From NCBI GenBank assembly GCA_002989075.1, contig PSQN01000013.1, positions 1,336,379-1,400,378 on the forward strand: DNA of 64,000 nucleotides, read 5' to 3'. Both the position numbers and the translations under genes were made by a program. The notes below the pieces were generated by a model. It saw only the letters and a list, made by a program, of their open reading frames with translations, ran no database searches and was not told where the DNA came from. Each line of letters begins with the position of its first letter. The first letter of the stretch is position 1. This document shows, piece by piece, positions 11,309-22,135 of the stretch. Source of the DNA: Arthonia radiata. Lineage: Eukaryota; Ascomycota; Arthoniomycetes; Arthoniales; Arthoniaceae.

Positions 11309-12103
11309 CTATCCAACATACCACCCAATGCGCTCTTCTCTCGTCACCGTCAAGCCATAACACCTCTTCGCCTCCACAAACGCCTCCACATACGTGCAAT
11401 GAAAGCTCTCAAGCGGCGGCTTCCACTCATCCGACGCGCTGTCACCCTTGCTCTCATTCACATTGTCCGTCACGGTCCACAGCTGCGGCCGCGTGAGGCC
11501 GTTCGCGAACGCCTGACGCTGATTGGTCGTCCAGGCGTTGGCGCCGCTCTGCAATGGTCAGCACACGTGGACCCTCAACACCTCATCCACCAGCTGGAAC
11601 TCGACAAGTCCACCTTCGCCAACCCAACAAACCCCTTCCAATAGCACGAGATGGTGTAAGGGCACTCACCACCCAAGCATTCCCCAACGGCACCATATGA
11701 TCGATATCCACATTGCCGGCGGCCGTCCACGTCGCATCGTCGTACGGACTCACCCACGTGCCGCTTGTCGCTGCGCACGCTGAGCTCGTCACCACGTCCG
11801 TGCCGTCGCGCTTCAGCACCGTTTCGCGTGTGTCGCACCCACCGCCTTGGGAGATCCAGTGAGGGAAGAGAGCGCGGCTGTAGTCGGAGAGGCTGCTGCG
11901 GGATGCTACCGTGAGGGCAGCGAGGTTGGTGCGTGCGGTGGAGGGGGTGGGGATGTTGGGCTGGTGGTATTAGATGGGCTGGTTGGCGGGTGCGGAGGCA
12001 GTGAGAGGCAAATGAGGGAGGGTGGGAATTGTTTGCGGCTCACGGGTGTGGGGAGGGCGTGGCCCGTGAACGCGGCCGCGAGGACGAGGAGGTTGGTGTA
12101 CAT
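11309..12103 (-). CDS. Secreted HNH-type nuclease (DUF1524/GmrSD C-terminal-like)
   Basis: Three exons (12044-12103, 11670-11960, 11309-11548; donors GTGAGC and GTGAGT) give 196 residues, all junctions in phase 0. A signal peptide (MYTNLLVLAAAFTGHALPTP) precedes the fungal secreted nuclease domain: YSRALFPHWISQGGGCDTRE, VLKRDGTDVV, GTWVSPYDDATWT, the catalytic DIDHMVPLGNAW (His of the HNH motif) and then SGANAWTTNQRQAFAN, RPQLWTVTDNVNESKGD and the Asn/Cys-containing EWKPPLESFHCTYVEAF. It is probably an extracellular DNA/RNA-degrading enzyme for nutrition or competition. Family members usually end in a short helix and a final Cys. Here the protein stops at GWYVG without it, so one disulphide may be missing or the last intron may be mis-called. 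Confidence 0.88.
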
Positions 12104-13244
12104 GGTGATGGCTGTGTGGAAATTGTGCGATCTCCAGGAAACGATCGAGATCCTTCTTGGCTATTGGGGTTGCTACATGTCTTGTATCTGCGACGGAATT
12201 TATGCAATATCAAGCATCTACAACCCGACCTACCAACCACACATCACCCAAGCATGTGCATGCAGACCATCTCGGCGCGTAGGCGCTGTAACCCCTTGCC
12301 GCAGGGAACAGCATGGACACGCAGGTTTAAGCATAACGGGGCAATGCAACAGGAACGTCTTGGCGTTCAGCATGTGAGGTACTGTCGTACACATGGCAGC
12401 GAAGCAAGCGCAGCTGCACGTTGAAGCTCTGCAAGCGAACCATTGGTTCCGCGAGGGAAGGTCGTTTGATTGGCGGGGAGGTTGCTGAGGGGTCAGTTTG
12501 ACTACCACAGGCTTTCGGAGCGTTTCAGGGGTTCATGCCCCTAATTTCTCGTTTTGCGCCAAGTTCCAGGGGCGTACGGAAGGCAAATTTGGGGCCATAA
12601 GCTCCCCGTAAACCCCCAAATCCTCCTCAACCAAGGAAAATCCACCATCATCAACGTCTATTGGCGGTCGGGATACTGGTACAAGTCGTATTGGACTGTT
12701 TACATTCGCTGAATGCCTGGCATGCCCATGTGTACAGCCCGTTCCCTAGCTCGGACGTATGAATATGCAGCTTTGTGGTCGAAGCGTTGGTGTGATCGCA
12801 GACTTGGTCGATGTGCTTGCAACCCTCACCCTCGTGACAGGTGACTAAGCTGTGTCGACGCACTTGACGAGTTTGTCTGTAGGAGCTCGCAAGCAGGAAA
12901 CGAGAAAGCTTTCAAGCTCCCAGACAGTCTCCTGCAGCCGGCGCTTGCCGGGCAGTAAGCCTTGTGACCTCTTCCCACTGCAGGCAGATTGGGTGGGTCA
13001 TCAGTAAGTTCTTGCGCCCTGAACGGGCACCCTGAGTTGTAGTGTACCTTCTCCGGGTTGAGACAGTCTGTCTTTGCACGCTATTTTCAGGCTGCGACAT
13101 TCCAAGATGGCTTGCTGGCGAACGCGAGAGCGCCTCATTGCTGATAATCGGCATGACAGATCGGTTCGTCGCATGGAATTTGGCAACGCTCGTTGCAGCA
13201 GAACAAGGTGATTGACGGAGAACGGACGCTGCAAGAGGTGTTGA
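12104..13244. other. Intergenic, nothing recognised
   Basis: About 1.1 kb upstream of the nuclease gene and downstream of the DUF7580 gene. Only short frames without motifs were seen. Confidence 0.4.
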
Positions 13245-15323
13245 CTACATCTCAGCCGGCAGCTCTCCTCCACAAAAGTCTCGCACGTCGTCTTCAAGTC
13301 GCAGCACCACAGAGCTGTATACCGCTTGGCGGAATTCTTCGTTCTCGAGCGACTCCTCTCGCTGGCCGAATGCACACCGAATGCAGCAGCGCACGGCGTC
13401 TCCATACAGAGCACCAGCTTTGGCGTACACTTGAGGAAGGAGTCGCTCGGCCGTGGATAGCGCCGTGAATTTGTTTATAGTACCGTCAGGCTTGAGCTCG
13501 TCCGGTTCGTAGAAGAAGTTCAAGGGTTTCCCAAAACATAATTGGATGAGAATAATGCCGAGATCGAAGACAGACGCATTGCCGATATGAAATGGGCATG
13601 GGTGCTCACCAGGTGGTTGCTCTTCTTCAATGGGGATGCTCCACTGACAGAAAGCTTTTGATACAAATGGTTGATGAAGCATGGGCATTTTTTCTGCGGA
13701 AAGCTGGCGCAAGAAGGAGATGTCGCGGATGCCCCAGCGGCGTTCGATCCATGGTGTGCCATACAACTGTAGAAGCGAAGACGCTAGGCATAGAGCCAGA
13801 CTCTTTCGATCCTTCATACTCATGTGGTAGGCAGTGGCTCGGGATGGTGCAGATAGCGCGTCAGTGGCTGCCGTCTGTGGGCAATTGAGTAGATCTGCAA
13901 GCGAAACGAGGTTATCTTTGCGTGACGTTCGAGGATGCTTCCGAATTGGTATGATGCCAATCCGGCCTATTTGACCCTTTGGAAGACTTCCAAGGCAGTT
14001 TCGGCTACCCTCTGCGACGAGGCCCAACGTTGCACAGAGATTGATGATCGGACGCAGTGACTGGGCAGATACCCTCGGCATGATGTTGGGCTCGCAATAT
14101 GGTGTCATCCACTGGGCTGCGTCAGTCTCGGGTTTACGACATTTTGATAGCTTGTCTGGCCGCTGAGTCTTGAGCCTGTGCAATTTAGCAACGAAATACA
14201 AGGTTACGATATGGCGCACCTTAGAGCACTCGAGAAAAAGTTAGACCTCTTTGTGACAGAATTTCTTCCGCTGCACGCGAGTGTCCGAGGTGGATATTGC
14301 GGAAGGTCCTTGAGATCGGTGCGCAAGCGAGACTCGCTCGTCCGCAGGCTTGCACGGATGACATACGTCGCTGAGCAGATTGGTCAGACAAACTTGAGTT
14401 TGTAGGATTCTCACACTCACCTTTCAACGCCTTCTAAAGCCCGTTGATTATCGCCATCGATAGCGACAATATCAGTTTCTGGCCAATCACAGGCCAAGGA
14501 CGCTTCCTGTAGATTCTCCTGGTTGAACAGAATGCGAAAGCTGATCTCGACTGTCGTCTGTGTTGGCAATATCTCCTTGCTGGATGTTCGTCTCACTAAC
14601 ATCAAGTTCGCATTGTGGAAGTGTGTTGGATCGCATCCCCAAGGAGCGACCTGCAGAGCCTCAAAAACAGAATACGCAGATTCGCGAATACGATCCAGTC
14701 CGTCCATTCTCTTGTCTTTGTAACTGAAGGGGAGTAGGTCGAGAGAATCCGTCACCAAGTACCACATCGCTTCATTAGCATCTTTGAGTGTCTTTTTAAG
14801 CGCAAGTCGACGCTCTCTTGAGAAGGCATGTTTGATTCGGTGCACCTCCCTCTCCCAGCAAAAGGACTTGCCAAGCTTAGACTAAGACGCCATGAGTCTT
14901 CATCTCTGATGTGTAACAATTGATATGTGGACTTACCTCTTCAATCTGGCGCGTTTGGAGCTCATTGTTGAGTTCCTCGAGTGCAGCATGGAACTTCTGG
15001 GCGGCTTTGCAACAAGGTCCCATTGACCAACCGAGGACTTCTTTCAAACCACTCTGTATGACCGGATCACTCCATGTTGAGAAAGCTGTCTGGCCAAAAA
15101 GCTTGCTTACTTGCGCTCGGGGCAGCACCGAATGCAATAAACGTTGAGAAGTGTTTTGAAATTTGGCTCCCTCTAACTCAATTGTTCCGCACAGATTTTG
15201 CAGGTCTTCTTCGTAGTTTTTCCATACGTTTAGTGGCTGCAAAGCACGCTTGTATTGATCCAGAATACATGTGATGAGAGGTGGCAACGCCAGAGCGAGA
15301 CCAACAATTTCGATAGCAGACAT
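13245..15323 (-). CDS. DUF7580 domain protein
   Basis: Exon 1 (14937-15323) and exon 2 (14421-14866) join in phase 0. The protein opens MSAIEIVGLALALPPLITCI, the N-terminal helical module typical of this fungal family. The C-terminal part is diagnostic: FDLGIILIQLCFGKPL, ERLLPQVYAKAGALYGDAVR, CCIRCAFGQ and EEFRQAVYSSVVLRLEDDV. The join after exon 2 is uncertain. Either one 245-nt intron leads to 13245-14175 (587 residues), or an extra exon 14247-14370 is used and the last exon begins at 14168 (626 residues, but with a weak GTCTAA donor). The middle INLCATLGLVAEGSRNCLGS is kept in both. Function is not known; the C-terminal half vaguely resembles degenerate kinase-like folds. The start codon faces the zinc-finger gene at 15689 across 365 bases. 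Confidence 0.85.
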
Positions 15324-15688
15324 GATGAGCTTCGATTCGCAGGATTGTGCATGAACAGCGGGGCAAGGAAATACTTATATCGAAGCCTCAGAGAAGCAAG
15401 ACCGCAGTGCGATGAAGCTGAGCCTCAGTGCCTTGTGTAGTGGGGTTCGCAGAATGCGTGGCAGGCAAGAGCTGGGCCTCGATGCATGCACACCTTAGCG
15501 ACGTGATAGGAAACGAGCTCTGACACCACTGGACGGTTTCGAAGTTCGCATTTGCTTCTGCATGCAAATGACGCGTGCCGGTCTGCCTGCTCTGCCTCGC
15601 GTGTTTCAAACCAGGCTGGATACTTAAACAAGTGAGGAGGGCACAGCATCGTCACTAGGGCGTCGTTTATAGCCATCATTTGCACCCA
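15324..15688. promoter_or_regulatory. Divergent promoter, DUF7580 gene / zinc-finger gene
   Basis: A 365-base gap between two start codons pointing away from each other. It must contain both promoters, so shared regulation is possible. No recognised operator sequence was found. Confidence 0.5.
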
Positions 15689-18600
15689 ATGGACAACGTG
15701 CTGGACATTGTTGCACTATTCGAAGAGCTGATAGAGAATTTTGCTTTCCACTCCTTAGAAGACGAGATCAGCCGTCTTCGCGCCTGGGGAAGCTCCATAG
15801 GCCTGTCCAGCGCTCAAGACAATCAAGAAAGAACTATCAGCCAACTGAAGCTGGCATCGAAGCTGCAACAGCCGTGTGTTCGGCTATTGAAAACGTTGCA
15901 AGGGCATTGCAATCGATGTAAGATGTCGCCAGCAGCGCCGCACTTTATTCAAGCGCCGAATATCACGTGACTTTCTTGGCTGACATGACTCGCAGACATA
16001 GCCCTATCGACAAAATGTCTAAATAATACTGCGGCGAGGAAGCGACACGAAGACATTAGTGAGACCATTGATGATCTTATTGATCTCACGCGCTTCATCA
16101 CAGTGCCGTCGCTGTATAATCTCACGCAAGACCATATTGACCAGGTTCGTGCGGAGGAGCTCTCAACGGAGTCCAATGATCGCCGTGGTTTCGACCCTCT
16201 TTTCACCTTCCCGGGTGTGGAAGCCTACCTCACAGCGAGGCTTTTCATTGCCGATGTGCAGCGTCAACTTCGATCAGCCCGGGAAGCCGGGAAAGAAGCT
16301 TGTCTACAACGCCAGTCTCAGCACGCGTATAGAGAGGAAGATAACTCGGCTGCTAGCAGCTGCGTCAGCAACATAGTCAGGGCAAAGGATGTAGCGAGCC
16401 TTTGTGACGACTCCGGCTTGGATGTCTCTGATTACCAGCGGGAAGATTCCGTGTCAAACGCAACTGTTGATGCTTGGGCAATCGAAACCCTTTGTTGCTA
16501 CTGCTCGAAAGTATTTCCAGCAACCTGGTCGCTGCAGCGTAGAAGGTATGTCAACAACTTCAACTACAATGAGCGTTTCTGACCGCATAGGCGTCATCTC
16601 CGATATGAAATAGAGCCCTACGTCTGCACTTACAAGGCTTGCTCTGATGCGAGGAAATTGTACGCTTCAAAAAGGCAGTGGGTTGATCATGAGCGTAATG
16701 TGCACCGCGTACAGTGGCGTTGTCCCGTGGACACTTGCGCAAATGCTCGGCCGACATCGGCAAAACTCCTGGACCACATCAACTGTGTCCACGGTGACGA
16801 CATCAAGAACGGAGAAATCACGCGACGTCAGATATCGCTCATCCTAAAGAGCTGTCGAAAGAGATCGTTCTGTAATGAGCGATGTCCCTGTTGCCTGATT
16901 GGCTTCGACGATGAGATACTCTATGAAGATCACGTGGCTATGGAGCTCGAGAGGTTCGCCATTTCCGCCTTTGCAGGACCACGATCTGGACCAAGCTTCC
17001 TCCAACAGGTTCCCGCGTCCAGCAACCCGTCCAATGTGCTTGCGAAGAGGCTTTCCACTGAGCTAGATAATAATCTCTCCGCGCAGCATGCATCTCTCAA
17101 ATGGCGGTCAATACGCTCGCCAACTGCTAGTACATGCGGTGATAGTGGCGACAACACCGCGAGCACCGCGACGACACCAGATGCTCAAAGCTACCTCAGT
17201 TCTGACTTCTCGAAAAACCTTCTGGATTGCGAGCCTCTCGATCTCTTGCAGACTTGGAGCTTGACAGCACCTGAAGAAACACATGTGGAGCCTCATACTT
17301 TTGAGCCGAAACTCTTGGCAACAGATGCCATCGTCACGCCGTCTCCTGCAGCTGATGCATCCGTGATGGCTCCTATTCTGGACGCCGACGAACGCCGCAA
17401 ATCCGAGGGCGGCTTGATACTTGGTGAAGTGGCCAGCGTGAAGAAAAAGCCTGTCTCAACGGTTCATGGCCATTCGCCCGGAGTGCAAGGCTCGTGTGTC
17501 AAATGTCGAATGCTTCACAAACACGTAAGTTTACTGATTACCCATATTGAGAGGTCGTTCATGTACTAAGACTTGGCTAGTGCGCTGGCACACATAATTC
17601 TGCATCATGTGAAGGTTGTTTTGAAAGCACCATATATCGCCATCTTTGCTCACGCGTCAGACTAAGTGACATCACGCTTTACAGGAGCCAAAGTCAATGC
17701 ATCGCAGCAGACAAGCTTGACGCTAGATCGGCGCTACTTGATGCCCATCTACGGTCCACAAACTTTGACCTGCCTGAACAGACCAAACAGATTGAACTCC
17801 ACCAAGTCAACGGAGCAACTTTTTCGATCCAGGTCTGCTCATTCGCTTTACCAGATGAACTTTTTGTTTCATTGACAGAGTCCGAGAGACGATCCTTTTC
17901 GCATCACCTCAAGCTTGCCAATCCAACTATCGCAACTACAGACACACGAAATTTCGTACGGCGAAGTATCGCCAATTGTGTGCGACAGCGGATGTCTGAC
18001 TCTGATAAATTGACAAAGTCTATATTTGATTATGCGACGTGTATAATCGTTGATCAGCTGGTGAGTCATCCGCGCCTGATCTTTGGAATCCGATAGCTAA
18101 CCGTTGCTTTCGAAGAAGAACAAGTCCGAGTCCTCGTTTCTTGCTGATGTTCTCCAATTCTGGACCGCTGCCCGCCTTATCGAAGGCGGGTTGAGACTCA
18201 CAGGGTCCGAAACGTTGGGACTGCGTCAAGATGCTATGCTAGCCGCCGTCCCAGTTCTGAACGAGCAATTCGCGAGTCTGTACCGTAAAGAGGTACTTGA
18301 GCCCCTGCGCGAAAAAATTGTTCGTCAGCTGGACGATCTCATCTCCCATCACCGCAGAGGACGCTGGCTGGAGCTGGTCTTGGCAGTGTTTATTCTATTG
18401 CACCATTACTCACTTACAATGCAACACAATTGGAACGCATCACGACAGTGTGGTCACAGGGTGGGTACTCTTTTGCAAGTCCCTGAGCTGATACTTTGCA
18501 GAGACATTTGAAGACGAATCGCTAACACCTGCAATCAGAATAGCTACAGTTCCAAAGAGTTTAGCGACAAATTACATGCAGGTGCCCTAAATTTGCTAAT

Positions 18601-19064
18601 TCATTACCACGTTGTCTGTGGTGAGCAAATGCCCTTTGACACGAAATGGTCTACTGAAGAGACGAAAGAAGAAAAGTTGGCGAGGCTCAATACCAGAATG
18701 AAAGGTATTGTGAAATTTACCGGAGGGCAAGATGACATCCTTTTCAGGATTACAGAAGAGGTTCAAGAAAGATGTAAGCTTCGTCGCATCCATGAGTACC
18801 CTACAAAGCTGATCATGACGAATTTTAGGTGACGAATTCAATCGGCTATGTCGAACTTTGGATTATGAAGCTCCGCACTGGTTCACAGGGCAAATGTTTG
18901 TACGGGACTGGAGGCCAATCGACATACCAGCCCACAATGAGTTATCGGACGGGGTCATTACAGCCTCTTCTCATGGCGATCCGGAAAGATCTACAGTCAC
19001 AGATGGGACTGAAGCTTTGTCAGTGAATAAACCGACAAAGACACAGGGGATGTCACGGCAGTAA
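15689..19064 (+). CDS. Large zinc-finger protein, C2H2-like plus Cys-cluster
   Basis: Seven exons (15689-15917, 15996-16545, 16591-17524, 17581-18060, 18116-18460, 18539-18773, 18829-19064) join without a frame break to 1002 residues. Residues about 1-180 form the helical N-terminal module common in fungal zinc-finger proteins (RLRAWGSSIGL, then YIALSTKC). Residues ~245-330 hold atypical zinc fingers: CCYCSKVFPATWSLQRR, YVCTYKACSDARKLYASK, WVDHERNVHRVQWRCPVDTC and LLDHINCVH. A second Cys cluster around 562-600 (CVKCRMLHKH-CAGTHNSASCEGCF) resembles the fungal C6 binuclear cluster in its C-x2-C start but has different spacing. The C-terminal third is an unrecognised, well-folded-looking region. 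It is most likely a nuclear regulator, and target genes cannot be inferred. The annotated start skips an upstream TTG. Confidence 0.85.
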
Positions 19065-19369
19065 TGCAGCATTGATTCATGGTCAGAGGACCACGAAGGA
19101 CAGCTGTGAGTTATTTTGCAGTGCTATACTCAGACGGAAGAGCTACTTCAGTGCGGCATACAGCACCAACAATAATTGTCTACCATCTTGCCACAATGCA
19201 GCCCATCATGGCAAATACGACCACCAAGAGGACGAGTATCTCATAATTGACTAGTTCACCGACCCGTGCTATTGTCACTGTAAGCAAATGACAGAACAAC
19301 ATCTGCTCGAGCCGTGGAGACTTCGTGGTGCTCGCATCCGCTTCGCCAAGCACACACTCGATGATGCGC
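19065..19369. other. Convergent 3' flank, nothing recognised
   Basis: About 300 bases between the stop codons of the zinc-finger gene and the ferric reductase gene; short frames only. Confidence 0.4.
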
Positions 19370-21384
19370 TCACCATCCAAAGACCTCCAATTGCAGCGCA
19401 ATCTCCTCACACTCACCACTCCACACCCTCCGCTGCGCGCTCGCCGTTGCGTTTGCCAGGTCCACGCGCAGCTGCTCGGGCCCACATCCCACCACCATGG
19501 CCCGCTCTCTAGGCCGCACAAACTCTTCCAGCACGTCTCGCATGTTCGGTCGTCCTCTCGTCTGCCCAGCTAAAGCTGCAACGATGTCTTTCATACTCGC
19601 AAACTGCGACATCGCTGACTGTGCTCGCATCCCGCGCGTTCCATCCACCACTTCGATCTCCATAGAACCCTTCTCTACCTCAGACACCACACCCTTCTCA
19701 TCACCGATCTCACCGTCCCCCAAACCCGCCGGCCCGGTAACATAGACCCTCACAACCACAACCACCCTTTCCTCTCCCTTCCTCCCCACCAACTCCCTCA
19801 ACTCCTCCCCAACCCACTCAACCGCATCCAGATCCCTCACAGCCCAAACCAACACAACCCTCTTCAACCTCCTTTTCTCTCCCGCCGCACACTCCAACAA
19901 CCAAGGCAAACACGCCGACACCCCCGTCCCGCCAGCCACAAGCACCAAACTATCAAACTGCGAAGCCACCGGCCTCATCATGCCACCGTACGGCCCATCA
20001 AGCCAAACTGGCGTCGTCGGCGGCGCTTCCGCATCCCTAGGCGCCGCAGCGAAACTTGCAAGACGCCTCGTAAACCCGTTATGTGCGCGCGCCAGGACAA
20101 GAACACGGGAGTTCGGGCCGGTGCAAGCAGACGCAATAGTAAACGGCGTATTATCCAACGGCGCGATGTCCGTGAAGCGGAGGAAGACATGCTGACCTGG
20201 CGTCCACTTAAACGGCGCCGCAGGATCGATCTCGATTCGAGTCATCTTGCCCTCGAGAGCCGTGAGTGTCGCGGAGGCGCTCTTACCAAATTTACGATGG
20301 GATAGCGAGGTGACGGATAGCGGCTGCGTCTTATAGAGCGCACGAGCGAGCCAGGAAGCAGCCCAGACAGCGACGGCAGCCCAGAGGTAGACGCGGGAGT
20401 CGAGCTCGCTGGCGTGCCAGAAGAGGAAGGCGAGGTAGATTATGCCGAGGGCGATGTGGGTGGTGTAGAAGGTGGTGTGGAAGCGGTGGCGGAGGAGGGG
20501 GGTGGAGAGGAGGCAGATTAGGAAGAGAGTGACGAGGGGGGGTACGCCGTTGGACTGGGTGGGTTAGCGATGGGGTGGTGGGTGATCTGGATGTGGTCGC
20601 GGATGATGCGGCGATGGTGGCTGGGGGGAGACTGTTGGGCGTTGGGGGGTCTTACCTGGTTATTAGCAGCCAATCCGCGTCTGTGAAACTCCACGTCCAA
20701 TCTTGGGAAGCCTCCCCAGCCTTTGTCGTTGACGCTGGCGACGAAGAAGGGGATGGTGTGGATTAGTGATAGGGCAAAGCTCATCCACGAGACCCAACGA
20801 TGCAGAACGTTGAGTCGTTCATGGCTGATGCCCGTGAGCAGCGTGATGATATTAGCTTTGCCAGACAAGGCTACGAGGATGGGAACGCAGGCGAAAGCGA
20901 CGAGCCCGCTTCTGATCGCAATAGGCGGCCCTCCATACCCGAGATGCTCCCGGTAGTAGGGCCGAGGCCCGAACGTGAGTCCGATGAGGAAGACAATTGT
21001 GATGAGAAGGAAGGATACTATGCCAAATCCCAAGGGTATGTCGAGGAGTTTCAGAGTTGTTGAAGGTCGAAGTTGCCGGTAGAACAGCCACCTGCATAAG
21101 GCTTGCGCTCGTTTGAGTGCAGAAAGGGAGCCTTTTCTGTTCCTTTTCGTAGAGTGTTTATGCTTCGTGAGTTGGCGGTATAGGTGGATGGTCGAGACGA
21201 CACCTAGGATTGCAAGCCAGTAGTACGTCGCCCAGTGGCCGTATCTGAACAGACTCGCATATGGTAAGACATCTATAGCATCAAGAAGCGCAGTATAGAA
21301 TGCGATGCATTTCTCGGCTGCTTGAACGCAAGCTGGACTGTCGAGTGGGAGGTTGGCGATCTCTGGAGGTGCGGCCGTGTCCAT
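19370..21384 (-). CDS. Ferric-chelate reductase transmembrane protein (FRE family)
   Basis: Two exons (20656-21384, 19370-20554; intron GTAAGA..CCAG) give 637 residues. The ferric reductase-like transmembrane domain has the two bis-heme pairs at the expected spacing, His195/His209 and His276/His290 (both H-x13-H). The cytosolic half has an FAD-binding motif (WTPGQHVFLRF, then PFTIAS), an NAD(P)H site (VLVAGGTGVSACLPWLLE) and the closing MVVGCGPEQLRVDLANA. It reduces Fe3+ or Cu2+ chelates at the plasma or an internal membrane with NADPH electrons through FAD and heme, feeding metal uptake. One oddity: the FAD motif normally reads HPFT, and here the His is Thr (LDNTPFTIAS). Upstream there is one GATA-type site (AGATAA near 21516), which could bind an iron GATA repressor, but one site is weak evidence. 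Confidence 0.93.
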
Positions 21385-22135
21385 GTTTGAGGTTTATGTC
21401 ATGGATGCTGAACCAGCTGGACTGTGGAGGAAACAATGCACTCTCAGACGACTATACGAGGAGGATGCTCGGGTGGTATGCTGTTTAGTCGCGGGTCTCT
21501 AGTGCAGAGTATATTTAGATAAGCACAGCGAGCTCCTAGGACCTGTGATAATTATATGCCTCTCCATGATCGCTCGCGCGCTCTAATCCATGTTCTTGGC
21601 TTACTTGATCTCAATGCACTTCGAGTATGTTCTTCATCTTGGCTAGGAAATGTCTTACGCCTTACGACGAATTATTGACCCGTTCAGGCGTGAGCTACTC
21701 CACTAAGATACCAGAAGTTCCACATGCCCCTCATTGAACCCGGCAATGTGCAGGAAACCCTGAATGCACGGCGATTGAGCAATTTCACGTTAATGAAGGT
21801 CATCCGCAGTCCGAAAAAGGATCGAAATAAAGGTCAACTCGCAGTAGGCGATGCACGAACCCCACTAGACACAACGAACTTTCTGTCTTTTGAGAAGCTT
21901 GGTACCTTATAAGAAGCCTCGAGCGCTCCAAAAAGTAGTGACGAGACGAACGCGAACGCGCAAAGCGAGAACGCGCAAGTCGTCGTCATGGCGAAGAAAG
22001 ACGGTGAGGGTGGTGAAGCGACAGCAAGAGCCGCAACTGGACTTCGTTGGAATCAAGACTATACTTGCACGAACCCTCCCCCGACCTCTGTCGACACAAA
22101 AAACCCTTGCGCTGGATATCCAATTGAGCTCTGCC
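21385..22135. other. Intergenic with a possible gene relic
   Basis: The region contains the ferric reductase promoter. At about 21557-22020 there is a plus-strand stretch that looks faintly coding: an ATG frame, a GTATGT..TTCAG intron-like segment and a 62-codon frame. No splice choice gives one continuous frame, so I treat it as a relic or chance. Confidence 0.25.

Noticed and set aside
21557-22020. Possible small F-box-like or relic gene on the plus strand
   Set aside because: The intron-like segment does not lead into an open frame in any phase. The evidence is too weak for a gene call and is mentioned only in the intergenic entry.
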